Assembly: GCA_032716605.1 (NCBI GenBank)
Contig: CM064481.1
Location: 20,888,811 to 20,952,810, forward strand
Length of the DNA: 64,000 bases
Origin: Paralithodes platypus
Lineage: Eukaryota > Arthropoda > Malacostraca > Decapoda > Lithodidae
Direction: 5' to 3'
A program made the translations under genes and the position numbers. The notes beneath the pieces were generated by a model that was given only the letters and a program-made list of their open reading frames with translations, was not told where the DNA came from and searched no databases. Positions 21,340 to 32,610 of the stretch are shown here, piece after piece. Each line of letters opens with the position of its first letter. Position 1 is the first letter of the stretch.

Positions 21340-22920
21340 GATCCGTTGGGTACCCGGTACCCGGTACCCGGACACCATTGGTTAGTCCGTGTAAATAAAT
21401 GCAGTACTCTATTTAGTTTATACTGTAATAGGGATAGCACCCGTAGGAAATGTTGTTCCTCATCTGTCAATAATAGCCCACCGGAAATCCCTTGGTTAAC
21501 CGGTACCCGGACATCCTTGGTTAGTCTGTGTAAATAAATTCAATATTGGGCTTATAATAGTGATAGTATCCGGAGGAAACTTTGCTCCTCATATGTCAAT
21601 AATAGCCCACTGGTGCACAGGAGTTCCGCCGACTCCAGGGCTCGAAGTTTTCGAACTACCTGTATTTCCATATCAGAAATGATAACATAAGTGTGCAGGA
21701 ACCGTTGGCACCTGGCTTATATATTGAAGAATGAAGTGAATCCATTGGAAAACTTCATAATATAAATTCAATATTTGTCTTATGATAGGGATAGTACCCG
21801 GAGGAAACGTTTTTAAAATTCCGTTAATCCGAAGGGCAGCGGACCGGCCCTCGTTCGGATTAGTGGATTTTTCGGATTATCGGACTTTACCCCTATGAAC
21901 CTGTGGCCTGACGAAAACATTGAGGCATTAGGCCACACAAATGACACAATGGTGCACACATATCGGCTCATATGTTCATGAAATCACTTCAAAAGTTTAC
22001 CATTGTCATTGTAGCCTATTACCTACTTCAAAACATTCAGATTAATGGTCAAAGGAATCTGCTGATATAAACGTAAACACCTTCTTCTTCTTATTGTCAC
22101 TTGTCCGCATCGTCTACCAGCGAGTTTGTCTTGCTCTTGAAGATCAGATCAGATGTGGTTCGGGAAGTAATGCCTTAACAACGGCACTTCCCTGAGAGGT
22201 TCTTGTAATTTTCCTTTTGTGACGTGCTCTGTTATATTATATTGTATTGAAAGCACCCTTGTCTTGTTGTCTTGAAGTCTTGAAAGCACCCTTGGGACGC
22301 TCCGATCACTGAACTATAAATAGTAGCGTATCGGAACGTCCAAAAGTGCGTTTTCAAGCTCAAGACTGAATGCGCTTGCAGAAAATGCGGTGCAAGCCAG
22401 TAGCGCATCGGAGCATCCCAAGGATGCATTCAAGAGCAAAACAAACTCTCTAGCAGACGATGTGGTGTTTACGTTTATATCAGTAGCTTCCTTTGACCAT
22501 TAATCTGAATGTTTTGAAGTAGGTAATAGGCTACAATGACAATGGTAAACTTTTAAAGTGAATTCATGAACATATGATATGTGTGTGCTCCATTATGTGT
22601 TATTTGAGTGGACTAATGCCTCAAAAAGGGGACTTTGGGACTTCTTGAAATTCGGACCATCGGGTGAATTCGGATTTGGCCTCAAATTGAAAAATTCGGA
22701 CTATTGGGAGATTCAAATCATCGGTCGTCGGATTAAAGGACTTTTACTGTAGTTCAATAATACCCCACACTATTGGCACCCAGCATATACATTGAAAAAT
22801 GAAGTAAATCCATCAAAAAACTTCATACTATAAAGTTAATATTTGGCTTATAATAGGGGTAGGATCCGAAGCAAACATTGTTCCTTATAGTTCAACAATA
22901 GCGGAACCATTGGCCCCCCG
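21340..22920. repeat. tandem repeat tract of about 130-140 bp units, interrupted
   Basis: Units share GGTACCCGGACA, GTGTAAATAAAT, TTATAATAGGGATAGTACCC, GGAGGAAACTTTGCTCCTCA and GTCAATAATAGCCCAC. Clear units start near 21345 and 21485, and more diverged ones are at 21700-21812 and 22765-22920. Between the last two, a palindromic DNA element is inserted (21813-22749). Confidence 0.75.
21813..22749. mobile_element. long palindromic nonautonomous DNA transposon (pogo/Tigger-like ends)
   Basis: The two halves are inverted copies. About 21950-22090 (TTTACCATTGTCATTGTAGC, CATTCAGATTAATGGTC) is complementary to about 22470-22610. Pairing continues inward (CATCGTCTACC / AGCAGACGATG). The right end reads GGATTAAAGGACTTTTACTG followed by TA, typical of TA-targeting pogo/Tc1-type ends. 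The left end seems to have lost its first bases. No transposase is encoded. Confidence 0.75.
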
Positions 22921-23626
22921 CTTAACCCTTCCTACCCGGGCTGCCTTAGGTAATGACAGCACGAAAGAAGGGCCAATACCCGGTATGCCTTATCTAAGGC
23001 ATGAGCTTAATAGCCTAATTAAGCTTGGTCCGAACGCCGTGCGTACGACGTATGTCAACAAACCCAAGCGTTCGTCACCGCACCTCCGAAAACAAGAAGG
23101 AGAAGACTCCTCAATGTTATTGTTCTGACGTCATGACGAAATTAGTGTCTAAAAAGCCCCCATATTGGCAACATCTCTGCAATATTGGCTCCACTGAAAT
23201 CGTCATCACAACTGAACCAGTTCTAGCTTTTGTTCCAAGCTCAACACCACTCTTTTCGTTTCTCCTTGTCCATTTTGCCTTTCACTTTGTCCGTCTTTGC
23301 CTTAGCCTTCGGCATGATAGCGGTGAATCTAATAGAATCGGTCGATACGCACTGGGAATGTTTGTTTATACGGCTTGGGTACGCTACCCGGGCCCACGCT
23401 ATTGTTCTACCGACGCCACATGCCCTCAAAAACCACCAACTTCTTTTTCTTTTTTCTTATTGGTGCATTTTAAATAGTTTTTCCAAATATTATATTTATT
23501 TATTATTTATTATGATGAAAATATGCCGTTAGGTCGAGAAATTCTGGATATTAATAAATTTCCAAAACCGCTGGTTTATTGAGGGTCCTGGATGTCCGAA
23601 TGCCGGAAAATCGAGGTCTTACTGTA
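22921..23626. mobile_element. remnant with a pogo-like right end
   Basis: It ends at 23624 with GGAAAATCGAGGTCTTACTG followed by TA, the outer motif expected of a pogo/Tigger-type element (inverted: CAGTAAGACCTCGATT). The interior has a short Lys-rich minus-strand frame near 23241-23320 and no recognisable transposase. The left end was not found. Confidence 0.45.
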
Positions 23627-23855
23627 CAATGTATACATCAAAGACGGCACAGGACATACGACGACGACAGATGACAGTCAACTTATCAAATATCCAAGGG
23701 GGTGGAAAAGAATCTGCAGTTGGAAAGTGTGTACATGCTTAGATTGATATGCAGGATTCGAAACTGCATGATAAATTGGGAGGTTTAACGACCCTCCCAA
23801 TACCAAATAAGGTAAACCTCCTATTTGGTTGTAGCCTCGGAGTATCCAACGTACT

Positions 23856-24121
23856 GCTTATACTATGACGATGTAATCTGCTTCGCTCTAGAGCGGCAAT
23901 TATCGTATACCCATAGCGCGAATTAAATCGATAACATCTAGAGTAGCACCTTACTCTCTCTACAAGGTACGTTGTACATACTTTTGAGGACTTTTTAATA
24001 GAAAAATGAAAAGAGAAACGAGAAAGAAAAGAAAAAGTTGTCGACTAGTCCATTCCATCTGGCTCTTCACGCCGCTGTCAGGGGCGTACTTTCTAACCCG
24101 GTCCGGATTAAAAGGCATCTC
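23856..24121. repeat. D2 inverted terminal repeat, left copy
   Basis: 266 bases, reverse complement of 34690-34955 with few differences. It includes one palindrome GCTCTAGAGC (23887-23896) shared with the family leader motif. Confidence 0.92.
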
Positions 24122-24189
24122 GATATCAAGCTACAAAAGAGGCAAGATTGGATGGGCAGGGGTACGGTCTGCGAGAGGGATACTATGAT

Positions 24190-24307
24190 GTTGGATACTC
24201 CGAGGCTACAACCAAATAGGAGGTTTACCTTATTTGGTATTGGGAGGGTCGTTAAACCTCCCAATTTAGTAGTACCGGGTAGCCTCTAAATTCCAACGTA
24301 GAGCTTA
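24190..24307. repeat. D2 internal complementary region
   Basis: Bases 24190-24264 are an exact-looking reverse complement of the left outer end (23776-23850). Bases 24265-24307 are a diverged reverse complement of the right outer end (34951-34987), with an extra ACCGGGT-type insertion and AAATT in place of ACGTT. The junction is CCTCCCAA/TTTAGTAGTA. Confidence 0.9.
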
Positions 24308-25004
24308 GAGTACCAAAATTGGAGGCGGACATCCAAGCTGAAAAAACTCAAACATCAGCAATTAGTTAAGGATCATGATAAAGAAAAGACAGACTTAAAC
24401 AAGAGAGTTTATATAAAGAGTGTACGGACAGGTGCATATTAAGAGAGGTCACGTACAGTCATGTCATGTTCTTTTAGATTTCAACCTAATCGTATGAATG
24501 TTACATATCATAATGGTGGATATGGATGACAGGACCCCCCCCCCCATGATATGGAGTAAAGTAGGAAGTACTACACCGGATAAGACCAAGTTTAAACATC
24601 GCGAACAGCACCGCGCACAATGTAAAAAGTGCCGGAGGTGATAAGTGACACCCAGTAGATAAGTGACTGAACACCTAATTCTGTGGACTACTAGTAAAAC
24701 AGTAGGACAAACACCCCAATGACAATGCATGAACATGACACAAGCGGGTGATGCATAACGAACAGAATGTGATGATGGGAAGAAATTAATGAAACATACA
24801 GTAACATCTACATTTCAAACAATTAATGTATTAATGAAGGAAATGAAAAACAAGATCCTTAAGCCTAGGTAAGGTCCTTAACCCTAGGTGACATTATATA
24901 CATATTTGTGCAACCCATAGCCCCTCCCCCCTCCCCCCAATATAGGAGCGGACAGGATAGGAGAAAGACAGTAGGGGAAAGGACAAGAGCATAGAGGAAT
25001 ACCC
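24308..25004. other. D2 3' non-coding region
   Basis: No coding frame recognised. It contains C runs (24535-24545, 24926-24938) and lies downstream of the recombinase stop. Confidence 0.6.
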
Positions 25005-26953
25005 CTAAGTAACTCTTTGGCCCAACGCAACACAAGGACGCCCTGGTCTGTCCGTGGAGATGGACAGATAGGAGGAGACAAACGTGCTGGGGTAAGACCA
25101 CAGCCCTGTGTCAGTAATGTCCCTGAGGGAGTGATTGTGAAGGAAGCGGAGCGTGGCTGCATAAGACCTGATGTCATGCGCCGAACCCCGAACCAGAGGA
25201 TTACTATCCTTAATGACGCGACACAGGCGTAGTCCCACAGCACGTTTGGTCAATCTCCTACCGGTCTTAGGCGCCACCCAGAGCGTCAACCCCGACCCCG
25301 GCACAGTGGAATGAACATAAGAATGAAGCAAAAGAACAGGGCACAACGTGTGATGACGATGGCCGCGCTTAAGAGCGGGGACAGTGAAAGGCTTAAACAC
25401 GTGTGCCTCTCGTTCGTTCTTAGCAAGAAAATGAACAGACGGAGCCAAAGTTACCGACCCGAGGATGGGAGCAAACCGCAAGCAGTTCTGGGCCCGAGAC
25501 ATGGCAGCCAACTCCGAGACCCTCTTACCCGTAGCTAAAGCGAGAAGAAACAGTGTCTTGTCAAGTAATCTGTCAGGTGTGGGGTGAAGAGTGTAGGCTG
25601 CAGACGAGAGCCTATTGAGAGCCGCCGCCAGAGACCACTGAGGGAGAATCTGACGCGGGGGTGGTCTGAGCCGAATGCAGGCTCGCATGAAGAACTCCAG
25701 TTCTTTCTGAGGAACGACCAACCCCGTGAGGGTCTCAAAAGGCTCACGAATGGCAGACAGGTGGTTCCTAATAGAGTTGTACATGTAGCGACGCTCCTCA
25801 ATAAATAATTGAGGTAGTGAAAAACAAGTGCCACTGATGGAGTTGTCTGTGAAGAGGTGTGTAACCAAGAAGTAAAGCTGTGCCAGTGAGATTCATATAT
25901 CTTCCATGTAGATGGTGTCCAATGTAGAGTGAATTTGTCAGTTAATGATCGTCCAAACAAGGGAAGCCACCCCGCCTCACAAATATCCACGATGCGAATG
26001 CCAACGAGGTCCCTAGGTCTCCAATCGACCCCAAGTGGAAGCTTGAGACCGACAGGGGCGCGGGATCCGGGCACCATCGTTTCAGCTGAGCGTACCAAGC
26101 TTGGGCCAGCCATAGGGGCGCGATCAACCAAACTTTGCCCTGGTACTCTCTCAGCCTGTGGAGGACCTTGCACATCAAAAGTGCGTCGGGTGGCGGAAAC
26201 ATGTACAGTGACAGCCACCTGTTCCAGTCCTCGCTGAAAGCGTCCGGTCCCCCAGCTGGAGTGCGAATCCAGCGGGTCAGGAACACAGGCAACTTGGTCA
26301 TCTCGTGAGAAGTGAACAAGTCTACCTGCGGAACACCCCAGGAGGCTGCCAGGCCGTCGAATACGGTTTGTTTGAATGACCATTCTACCTGGGTGCTCCG
26401 TCCCCGAGACAGAGCATCCGCCCACAGGATGGCAGACCCAGGCAGGTAGGTTGCATGCAGTGTAATGTTGTAACGATCTGCCTGAAAAAACAGTTTCCCC
26501 GCCAGATCCTGAAGCACCGCGGATCTGGAGGAGCCCTGTTTCTGTATGCAATGAACTGCAGTCATGTTGTCCATCCTGAAGGCCATCGACCTGCCGATAA
26601 GGGCGGGCCCATGATCCCGCAGGAAGAACAACGGGACTAACAGTTCCAAGACGTTTATGTGTAGGTGAGTGAAACCTGACCACCTGCCTTGGTTTTCGTG
26701 ACCCATGTTTGACTGGTAGCCCCATCCCACCTCGCTCGACGCATCGGAGTCTATCCAGATGGTCGGCGGGGGCGAAGTCCAAGGCACAGCTCTCGCGAGC
26801 TTGCCCCGAACAACCCAGTGTGTCAAAAGCAAATGGATCGAGCGCGGAATCGGTCAAAGCCGATGTGGAGGCAACAGTGGGAATGCCTTGTTGCCCAGTT
26901 GAATCAGGCGTTTGATCCTGAGCCTCCCTAGGGGAATGGTCAGACACGCCCAA
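25005..26953 (-). pseudogene. D2 tyrosine recombinase, one frameshift; 5' part overlaps RNase H
   Basis: The frame at 25800-26953 runs antiphase over the RNase H (offset one base, as in D1) and enters the recombinase core (STWKIYESHWHSFTSW). A one-base shift near 25800 moves reading to 25005-25868, which has LRPPPRQILPQWSL, TGKRVSELAAM (box I Arg), FTVPALKRG, AHDIRSYAATLRF (box II His and Arg) and FVSSYLSISTDR (candidate Tyr). All catalytic residues are present. The protein would recombine a circular DNA copy into the target. Only the frameshift separates this gene from an intact one. Confidence 0.88.
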
Positions 26954-26998
26954 TTGAGCGACCCGATCAACGAGTCCCAGAGTTTCCTGGTAATGGAG
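25942..26998 (-). pseudogene. D2 RNase H and connection domain
   Basis: This continues RT after LINE-B2: SVSITRKLWDSLIGSLNW, then IKRLIQLGNKAFPLLP, a TGG-to-TGA-type stop near 26856, then RNase H: IWIDSDASSEVGWGY (Asp), INVLELLVPLFFL (Glu), AFRMDNMTAVHCIQ (Asp) and LWADALSRGRS. It aligns along its length with D1 12086-13054. Confidence 0.88.
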
Positions 26999-27018
26999 AC
27001 CGAGTGCAACTTATGAGT

Positions 27019-28737
27019 GTAAGTGACCCACGAGGTAAAGCTAACCTTCTTGCGGATATTTTCTCCACCAACTCAACCTTAGATGAAATAAATCAAGATG
27101 TCCCTGTACTAATTCGCCTGAAATTCCCTCACTTAAGATCCACACCAGACATGTCAAAACTATTTTGCAGAATCTCTCAGTAGATAAGGCTCCTGGTCCA
27201 GACGAAATTCCTCCAATAGTACTTAAGAATTGCTCCTTGGTGCTCGCTCCTGTATTGGCAAAAAAATTCTGTCTGTGTACTCATACCTCATGCTTCCCAG
27301 TACCCTGGAAAGAAGCAAACATCCATCCAGTTCCTAAAAAAGGTGCCTCTTCAGATCCATCAAACTACAGACCAATAGCTATAACTTCCTCTCTTGGTAA
27401 AGTCTTTAAAATTATATTAAACAATCACATAATTAAGCATCTTGAGAATAATAAATTAATCAGTGATAGGCAATATGGTTTTAGATGATGTCGATCAACT
27501 GCAGACATTCTTTGCCTTCTTACGCATCAAATCAACCAAGCTACAGACCAACATGGTGAAACACATACAATAGCACTGGATATATCAAAGGCATTTGATA
27601 GAGTCTGGCATCAATCCTTATTGTCGAAGATGTCACACTACGGCCTTGCATCATTAGTTCCACTAATTTCTTATTATCTGCATAACAGAAAAATATGTGT
27701 AATGGTAGATGGCCTTTATTCTCAATTTCACTCAATAAATGCTGGTGTTCCCCAGGGATCAGTTTTGGCCCCAACTCTGTTCCTCATTCATATCAATGAT
27801 CTCATATCTACCACTCATAATCCAATACATTCCTACGCAGATGACTTAACACTCCACAGTTCCTTCACATTTACCAATTCTTTCACCCAACCCGATCTTA
27901 TAAATTCAAAAATAAACACTGCAATTTCTCTGAACCAGGACCTTTCTAGAATTAATGAATGAGGACAAAAGAATCTAGTTTCCTTTAATGCACAGAAAAC
28001 CAAGTACATTAAATTTTCTAACCGACAGAATCTCACTGACTCCCATATATTTTTTAATGATGTAAATATTCCCCCTTCCCCTAGTATTGACATTTTCGGT
28101 GTAACATTAACTACTAACTTGAGCTGGACACATTATGTTAGAAGCATTGCTAAGAATGCCTCTAAAAAACTGGGACTCCTGTACAGAGTTCGAGAATTCT
28201 TCACTGACGAGTAGTTGGCCGTAATATATAAAAGTCATGTGCGTTCTCAGATGGATTACTGTTCATCTCTGTGGAGTGGAAGTGGAGTGGTTGCATTGAG
28301 GCAGTTGGACAAAATTCAAAATAAAGCTATTAGATTAATAAATAACCCTGCAATCACACAGGACCTTCCTACATTATCCATACGAAGAAACGTTGCATCC
28401 CTTGCATTATTCTACAGATATTTTCACAGCAATTGTTCCGAGGAACTTGCTTCAATTGTGCCGCCTCTCCACATCTTTCCCCGTAGAACTAGGGCAGCTG
28501 AGAGCGCCCATGAATTTACACTTTCTCCTCCACAATGCAGAACTTCTGCTTATCAGAATTCATTTATCCCCAGAGCTACTACTCTTTGGAATTCACTTCC
28601 CTCGAATTGCTTTCCACAAACTTACAATCTACAAATGTTTAAATCCAGTTGTTACAAAAAATTTATGAATGGAGGATGCCTTTAGGCACATGGACCTTTT
28701 TGTTTTATCTGTGTTTTTCCTTCCTCCGTTCATTGTC

Positions 28738-28769
<32 letters not shown>
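27019..28769 (+). mobile_element. LINE-B copy 2, 5'-truncated, inside D2
   Basis: It starts within the RT N-terminal region (GTAAGTGACCCACGAGG, equivalent to 9815 in copy 1) and ends in poly(A) at 28742-28769. It splits D2 between codons for KIRRKLFAA (RT side) and LHSVSITRKLW (RNase H side). Flanks TGCAAC (27004) and TGCAGC (28770) may be the target duplication. Confidence 0.9.
27020..28685 (+). pseudogene. LINE-B2 reverse transcriptase, dead
   Basis: Nearly the same sequence as copies 1 and 3, with its own lesions: a CGA-to-TGA stop near 27486, a YADDLTLH variant (Ser to Leu next to the catalytic YADD), a TGA near 27960, and CAG-to-TAG at 28212. The C-terminal frame 28215-28685 is open. 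Confidence 0.88.
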
Positions 28770-29845
28770 TGCAGCGAAAAGTTTCCTTCGAATCTTCGAT
28801 GCGTTCACCCGACTCTGTCTGACGGTCGCGCTCGCCAAGTCCCAGTCCAGGCCCACCCACGTCACGTCTTGCGACGGGGTGAGGCACGACTTGGGAATGT
28901 TGATCTTGAAACCTAAATGTGTGATGTGTTGGATGACAAGGAGAGTGTGTTGTGCACATTGAGTGGGAGAGTCTGCGGAGATGAGCCAATCGTCCAAGTA
29001 AAACAGGATCTGAATCCCCTGACGGAGCAGGGGAGTCGGACCCTACTTGACGAGTTTCGTAAAGACTCGCGGTGCGATATTGAGACAGAAGGGCAGCCTG
29101 TCGAACGTGAACACCCTTTCGTGCAGCTGGAGCGCCAGATAGCACTGGAACCGAGGAGCAATCGGCACATGCCAGTATGCGTCCTTGAGATCCAGGGATA
29201 TCACCCAGCAGCCTTGACAGAGCGCCAACCGCACCTGACTGATGGTGAGCATCCGAAAGCGGTCGTTCACGATATGCAAATTTATGCAAGAGCCTGCTTG
29301 ACGAGTTTCATAAAGACTCGCGGTGCGATATTGAGACCGAAGGGCAGCCTGTCGAACGTGAACACCCTTTCGTGCAGCTGGAGCGCCAGATAGCACTGGA
29401 ACCGAGGAGCAATCGGCACATGCCAATATGCGTCCTTGAGATCCAGGGATATCACCCAGCAGCCGGGATGGAGCGCCAACCGCACCTGACTGATGGTGAG
29501 CATCCGAAAGCGGTCGTTCACGATATGCAAATTTAGGCACGACAGGTCGACCACCAGTCTCATCGCATCGCAGTCCTTCTTCGGGACCAGAAACACACGT
29601 GAGAGGAAGACCCGCTTGAGCGGTGAGACTTCCCGAACAATCCCATTCTCGAGCATTGACAAGATAACTTTGGCCACGTCTGGAGAGACGTGCCGATGTC
29701 GGGGAGGACGTCTGAGAGGAGGCCTTGACCGCCACCTCCAGGACAGACCCCGCTTCACAACCCGACGCGTCCACGATCGGTGAGGCCATTGCCGATAGTG
29801 GGGGCAAAAGAAGCCGGTAGGGGCCCCCTGTGTGAGCCTCAACAC
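28770..29845 (-). pseudogene. D2 reverse transcriptase, disrupted by an internal tandem duplication
   Basis: The RT start (29282-29845) has SRVFLVPKKDCDAMRLVVDL, motif A SLDLKDAYWHVPI and motif B RLPFGLNIAPRVF. A near-identical block is then repeated at 29042-29291, putting motifs A and B in twice; the second copy reads LPFCLN (Gly to Cys). The catalytic segment and downstream part are at 28770-28997 with LDDWLIS (YLDD) and LGFKINIPKS. The duplication introduces a stop after KLVKQALA. LINE-B2 follows immediately. Confidence 0.88.
29042..29541. repeat. tandem duplication of about 248 bp inside D2 RT
   Basis: Copies 29042-29291 and 29292-29541 both run from TTGACGAGTTTC through GAGCGCCAGATAGCACTGGA and ATCCAGGGATATCACCCAGC to CGATATGCAAATTTA. 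There are about seven differences by eye. Confidence 0.92.
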
Positions 29846-30030
29846 TCGTTCGGGGAGGCGGTCAGGAGAGAATGGGGAAAAACCTGGAGGAACTAGCAGT
29901 TTTTTGAGCCAGCATAGTCGTCAGTCTTGCCGCGGCTAGACTGACCTCCACGGGCACCCCCTCCCCTGTAGCGACCGCGTCCCTGAAACCTGCACGGAGG
30001 ATCCTGCGCTGGGCGGCGATGCTTCTGCCT

Positions 30031-32610
30031 CTAGTCGGTACGCCGCGAGGACGCCTCAATGGCGAGCTGACGAGATGGGCGAAGAGGCGAGCGGCGGACA
30101 TAAGGGCGCATGGCCCGTCCCCAGCCCTCTTGGCGTCGCCCATCGACGGCACCTCTCCAAGGTTGGCGTCCCCTCGGCAGACTGGCCTTCCTCCCACGAC
30201 CCTGGGAGGAAGCGGCTGCGGGAGGCCGCGACGCCCCAGAAACACGGGGTGCGAAGCGTCCCGCAGTCGCAAAGAGGTAAGCCTCTTGCCACGCACTATC
30301 CGAGAAGAGACCCTCAATTGCGAGCTCAGAGAGGAGCAGCTTTGTTCTGATCTCCGCGGGCGCCTTCTTACAGAAGGCCACCCTCAGCGACTGTCTACAC
30401 TTAGCAGCCTCATGGACGGCACTCTGAAGGTCACCCACCGACTTCAGGGCGCGCTGCAGCTGCACGCGCCGCAAGGTCTCTCAACCCTTCTTGAGGTCGC
30501 CAGCCGGCTCGGCTTCAAGAAGCCTGAGGTGAATCCTCGCCATTTGGAGCTGCAGGAGGAGGGTGGAGAGCAAGCGAGCGGCGCTTTGCCGGAGCCGGTG
30601 ATCCCGATCCAGGGCATTCTTCTCCGATGGCACGAAGAAAGACGTGGGCAACTGGTCTAACACAATCTTAGGGGCATTCAGCCATGACCAATATTTGGGA
30701 GAGACCCCGGACGATGACAGGACTAGCCCAGATACAAAAGTGTAGTCAGGTGGCGGGAGAGAAACAAAGCCCTCAGCCGACCTGACACCAAAATCAACCC
30801 CATCCGCCAGCCACCGATCCCACGGCCCATCCTCAAGATTGGTGAGCTCGAGGATGACATTGCCTTCAGCATCGCGAGCACTCTTCACCAGAGGAAGACC
30901 GGCAATGGCTGACAGAGCGGGCGCATCAGCTAAGATGTCGTGGCGGGTGTAGTCCGACCATAAACGGGTAGACCCAGAGGGAGATACCCTAGGACGGTAC
31001 GTAAAAAACTGCATATCCGACCTACTGGGGTGAGGCCGGATATCGACCTCTGGGACTAGGCCGTCCGGAGTCAGTGCCCTGAAGACACCCTTAGCACTAA
31101 TCTGTATAGCCCAATTCTCAGCAACCGGCCGTTCCCCCCGTGCATGAGTGGCGGCACGTTCCGGGTGAGTAGCCACCACATTCTGCCAAGAAGCAGGCTC
31201 GCCATACAAAGAAGGGAGGACACGTTTGGGGATCTTAAACTTAGACAGCGGGGGAACACTAACGGGCTGGCCAACCATCCCCAGCCCGCTCCCAGGCAGC
31301 ACGACGAAAGACGGCGAAGGAGCCGGAGAGGGGGCTGGCGCAGGCAGAGCCGCGGCTACCACCACAGGGGTTGCTGGGCCAGTAGGTAGTAGATCTTCAA
31401 ATGGAGGAAGAGGGGTAACGACAGGAACCACAGTAGGAAGCTGAGGAGGCCTAACCATAGCCTCGGTAAGCCATTCCAGGGTCGCTTGCAAGGCCCTGAA
31501 CCTGGCACAGTTCTCTTCCTTGAGGGAGTTGAAGGCCTCGAGCCACTTAGGGGCTGCGGCCGAGCGATCTGGCGACGTCGATTCCGGGGAAGTCGATATG
31601 TCGACGCACAGCCTACTCCTCTGAGGATGGAGGCGCGGGGGAGGCGTATAGTGCAGAGCCGGACGAGGGGAGTCCTCCAGGACAACTATGTCAGAGTCCT
31701 CCTCAGGCTTCAGCCAAACCTCCCTGTCGGGGTCCTCAGGATCCTCAAAATCCTCCTCCACGTCAGTCCACTTGTCCTCACCGGTGTCAGGCACTGCCGG
31801 AGGGGGTGACTGATCACGTCCCCCATGAGAGGACTGAGCACACCGAAACGCCGGATCGACAGGACCCGGGGACCCCAGAGGCGACAGAGGAGGGGCGGGC
31901 ACATTGACGGCCGGACCAAACAAAGAGACCACCCGTGGTGTAGGGATCGATGTGCTGGCAGGCGGGGGAGGAACTGGTTGATGTCTCGCAGCCTGAGACG
32001 CCTCAATTTCCCTGATCAAGTCGTGTGTAGTCTTCCGAGTCGGGGTAAAGTGAGGGGACACAACACGAGGCACAGGAGGTACAGTGCGCTTTGCCCGAAA
32101 GGTAGTTGTCCCTGACGGCCGAACAGGAGAGGCGGCACTCCGACTAGGTGACCTGGTACGACGAGGTGAAGATGGACACTTCCGCTTCCTTCCGCGGTCC
32201 AAAGACGTCGTAGAGAGGTCTGCAGGAGGCACTTGAGGAAGGGCGGCCTGGAGCCCTGACGGAGGAGCAGAAGGAACGCGGAGCAGTAGCCGAACATCCT
32301 CGTCCTTGAAGTGAGGGATGCGGTGTAGGGTCTTCCCAACATATCGGGAAATGCCCTCCCACGTAGCCAGGAGGCGCGCTGCAGCCTCCGCCGCCGCAGG
32401 TGACAAGGGTTGAGACTCCACTGCCATGACATTAATGAGGCAAGGGCCGCACCTCCTGGGAGAATAACCATCCCTGGAGTAACAAGCCATGTGGGTAGGG
32501 CATTCCAGATGGCTGGGACTGATCACAGGCTTACCACATCCCCGCCTGGTGCAGAGAGGGAGAGGCATCACACCTGCAACCGGAAGAAAAATCCATTCGT
32601 GAGCCTCCAT
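30031..32610 (-). pseudogene. D2 gag-like ORF1 with one internal stop
   Basis: The start is ATG at 32610 (MEAHEWIF), aligned with D1's ATG. Residues 21-41 carry C-x4-C-x8-H-x2-C-x2-H (CTRRGC to HLECPTH), followed by a second Cys cluster (RRCGPC). Next come a helix (AAEAAARLLATWEGISRYVG), a basic Ser/Arg tract (RKRKCPSSPRRTRSPSRS), a long Pro/acidic linker, a conserved block (GLGMVGQPVSVPPLSKFKIP, SDMQFFTYRP, DGPWDRWLADGVDFGV) and a C-terminal helical region. A TGA at 30481 separates the last part (30031-30474), which continues in the same frame and ends in an Arg/Gly/Ser-rich tail. Otherwise it is open for over 700 codons, the best-preserved gag here. Confidence 0.85.
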
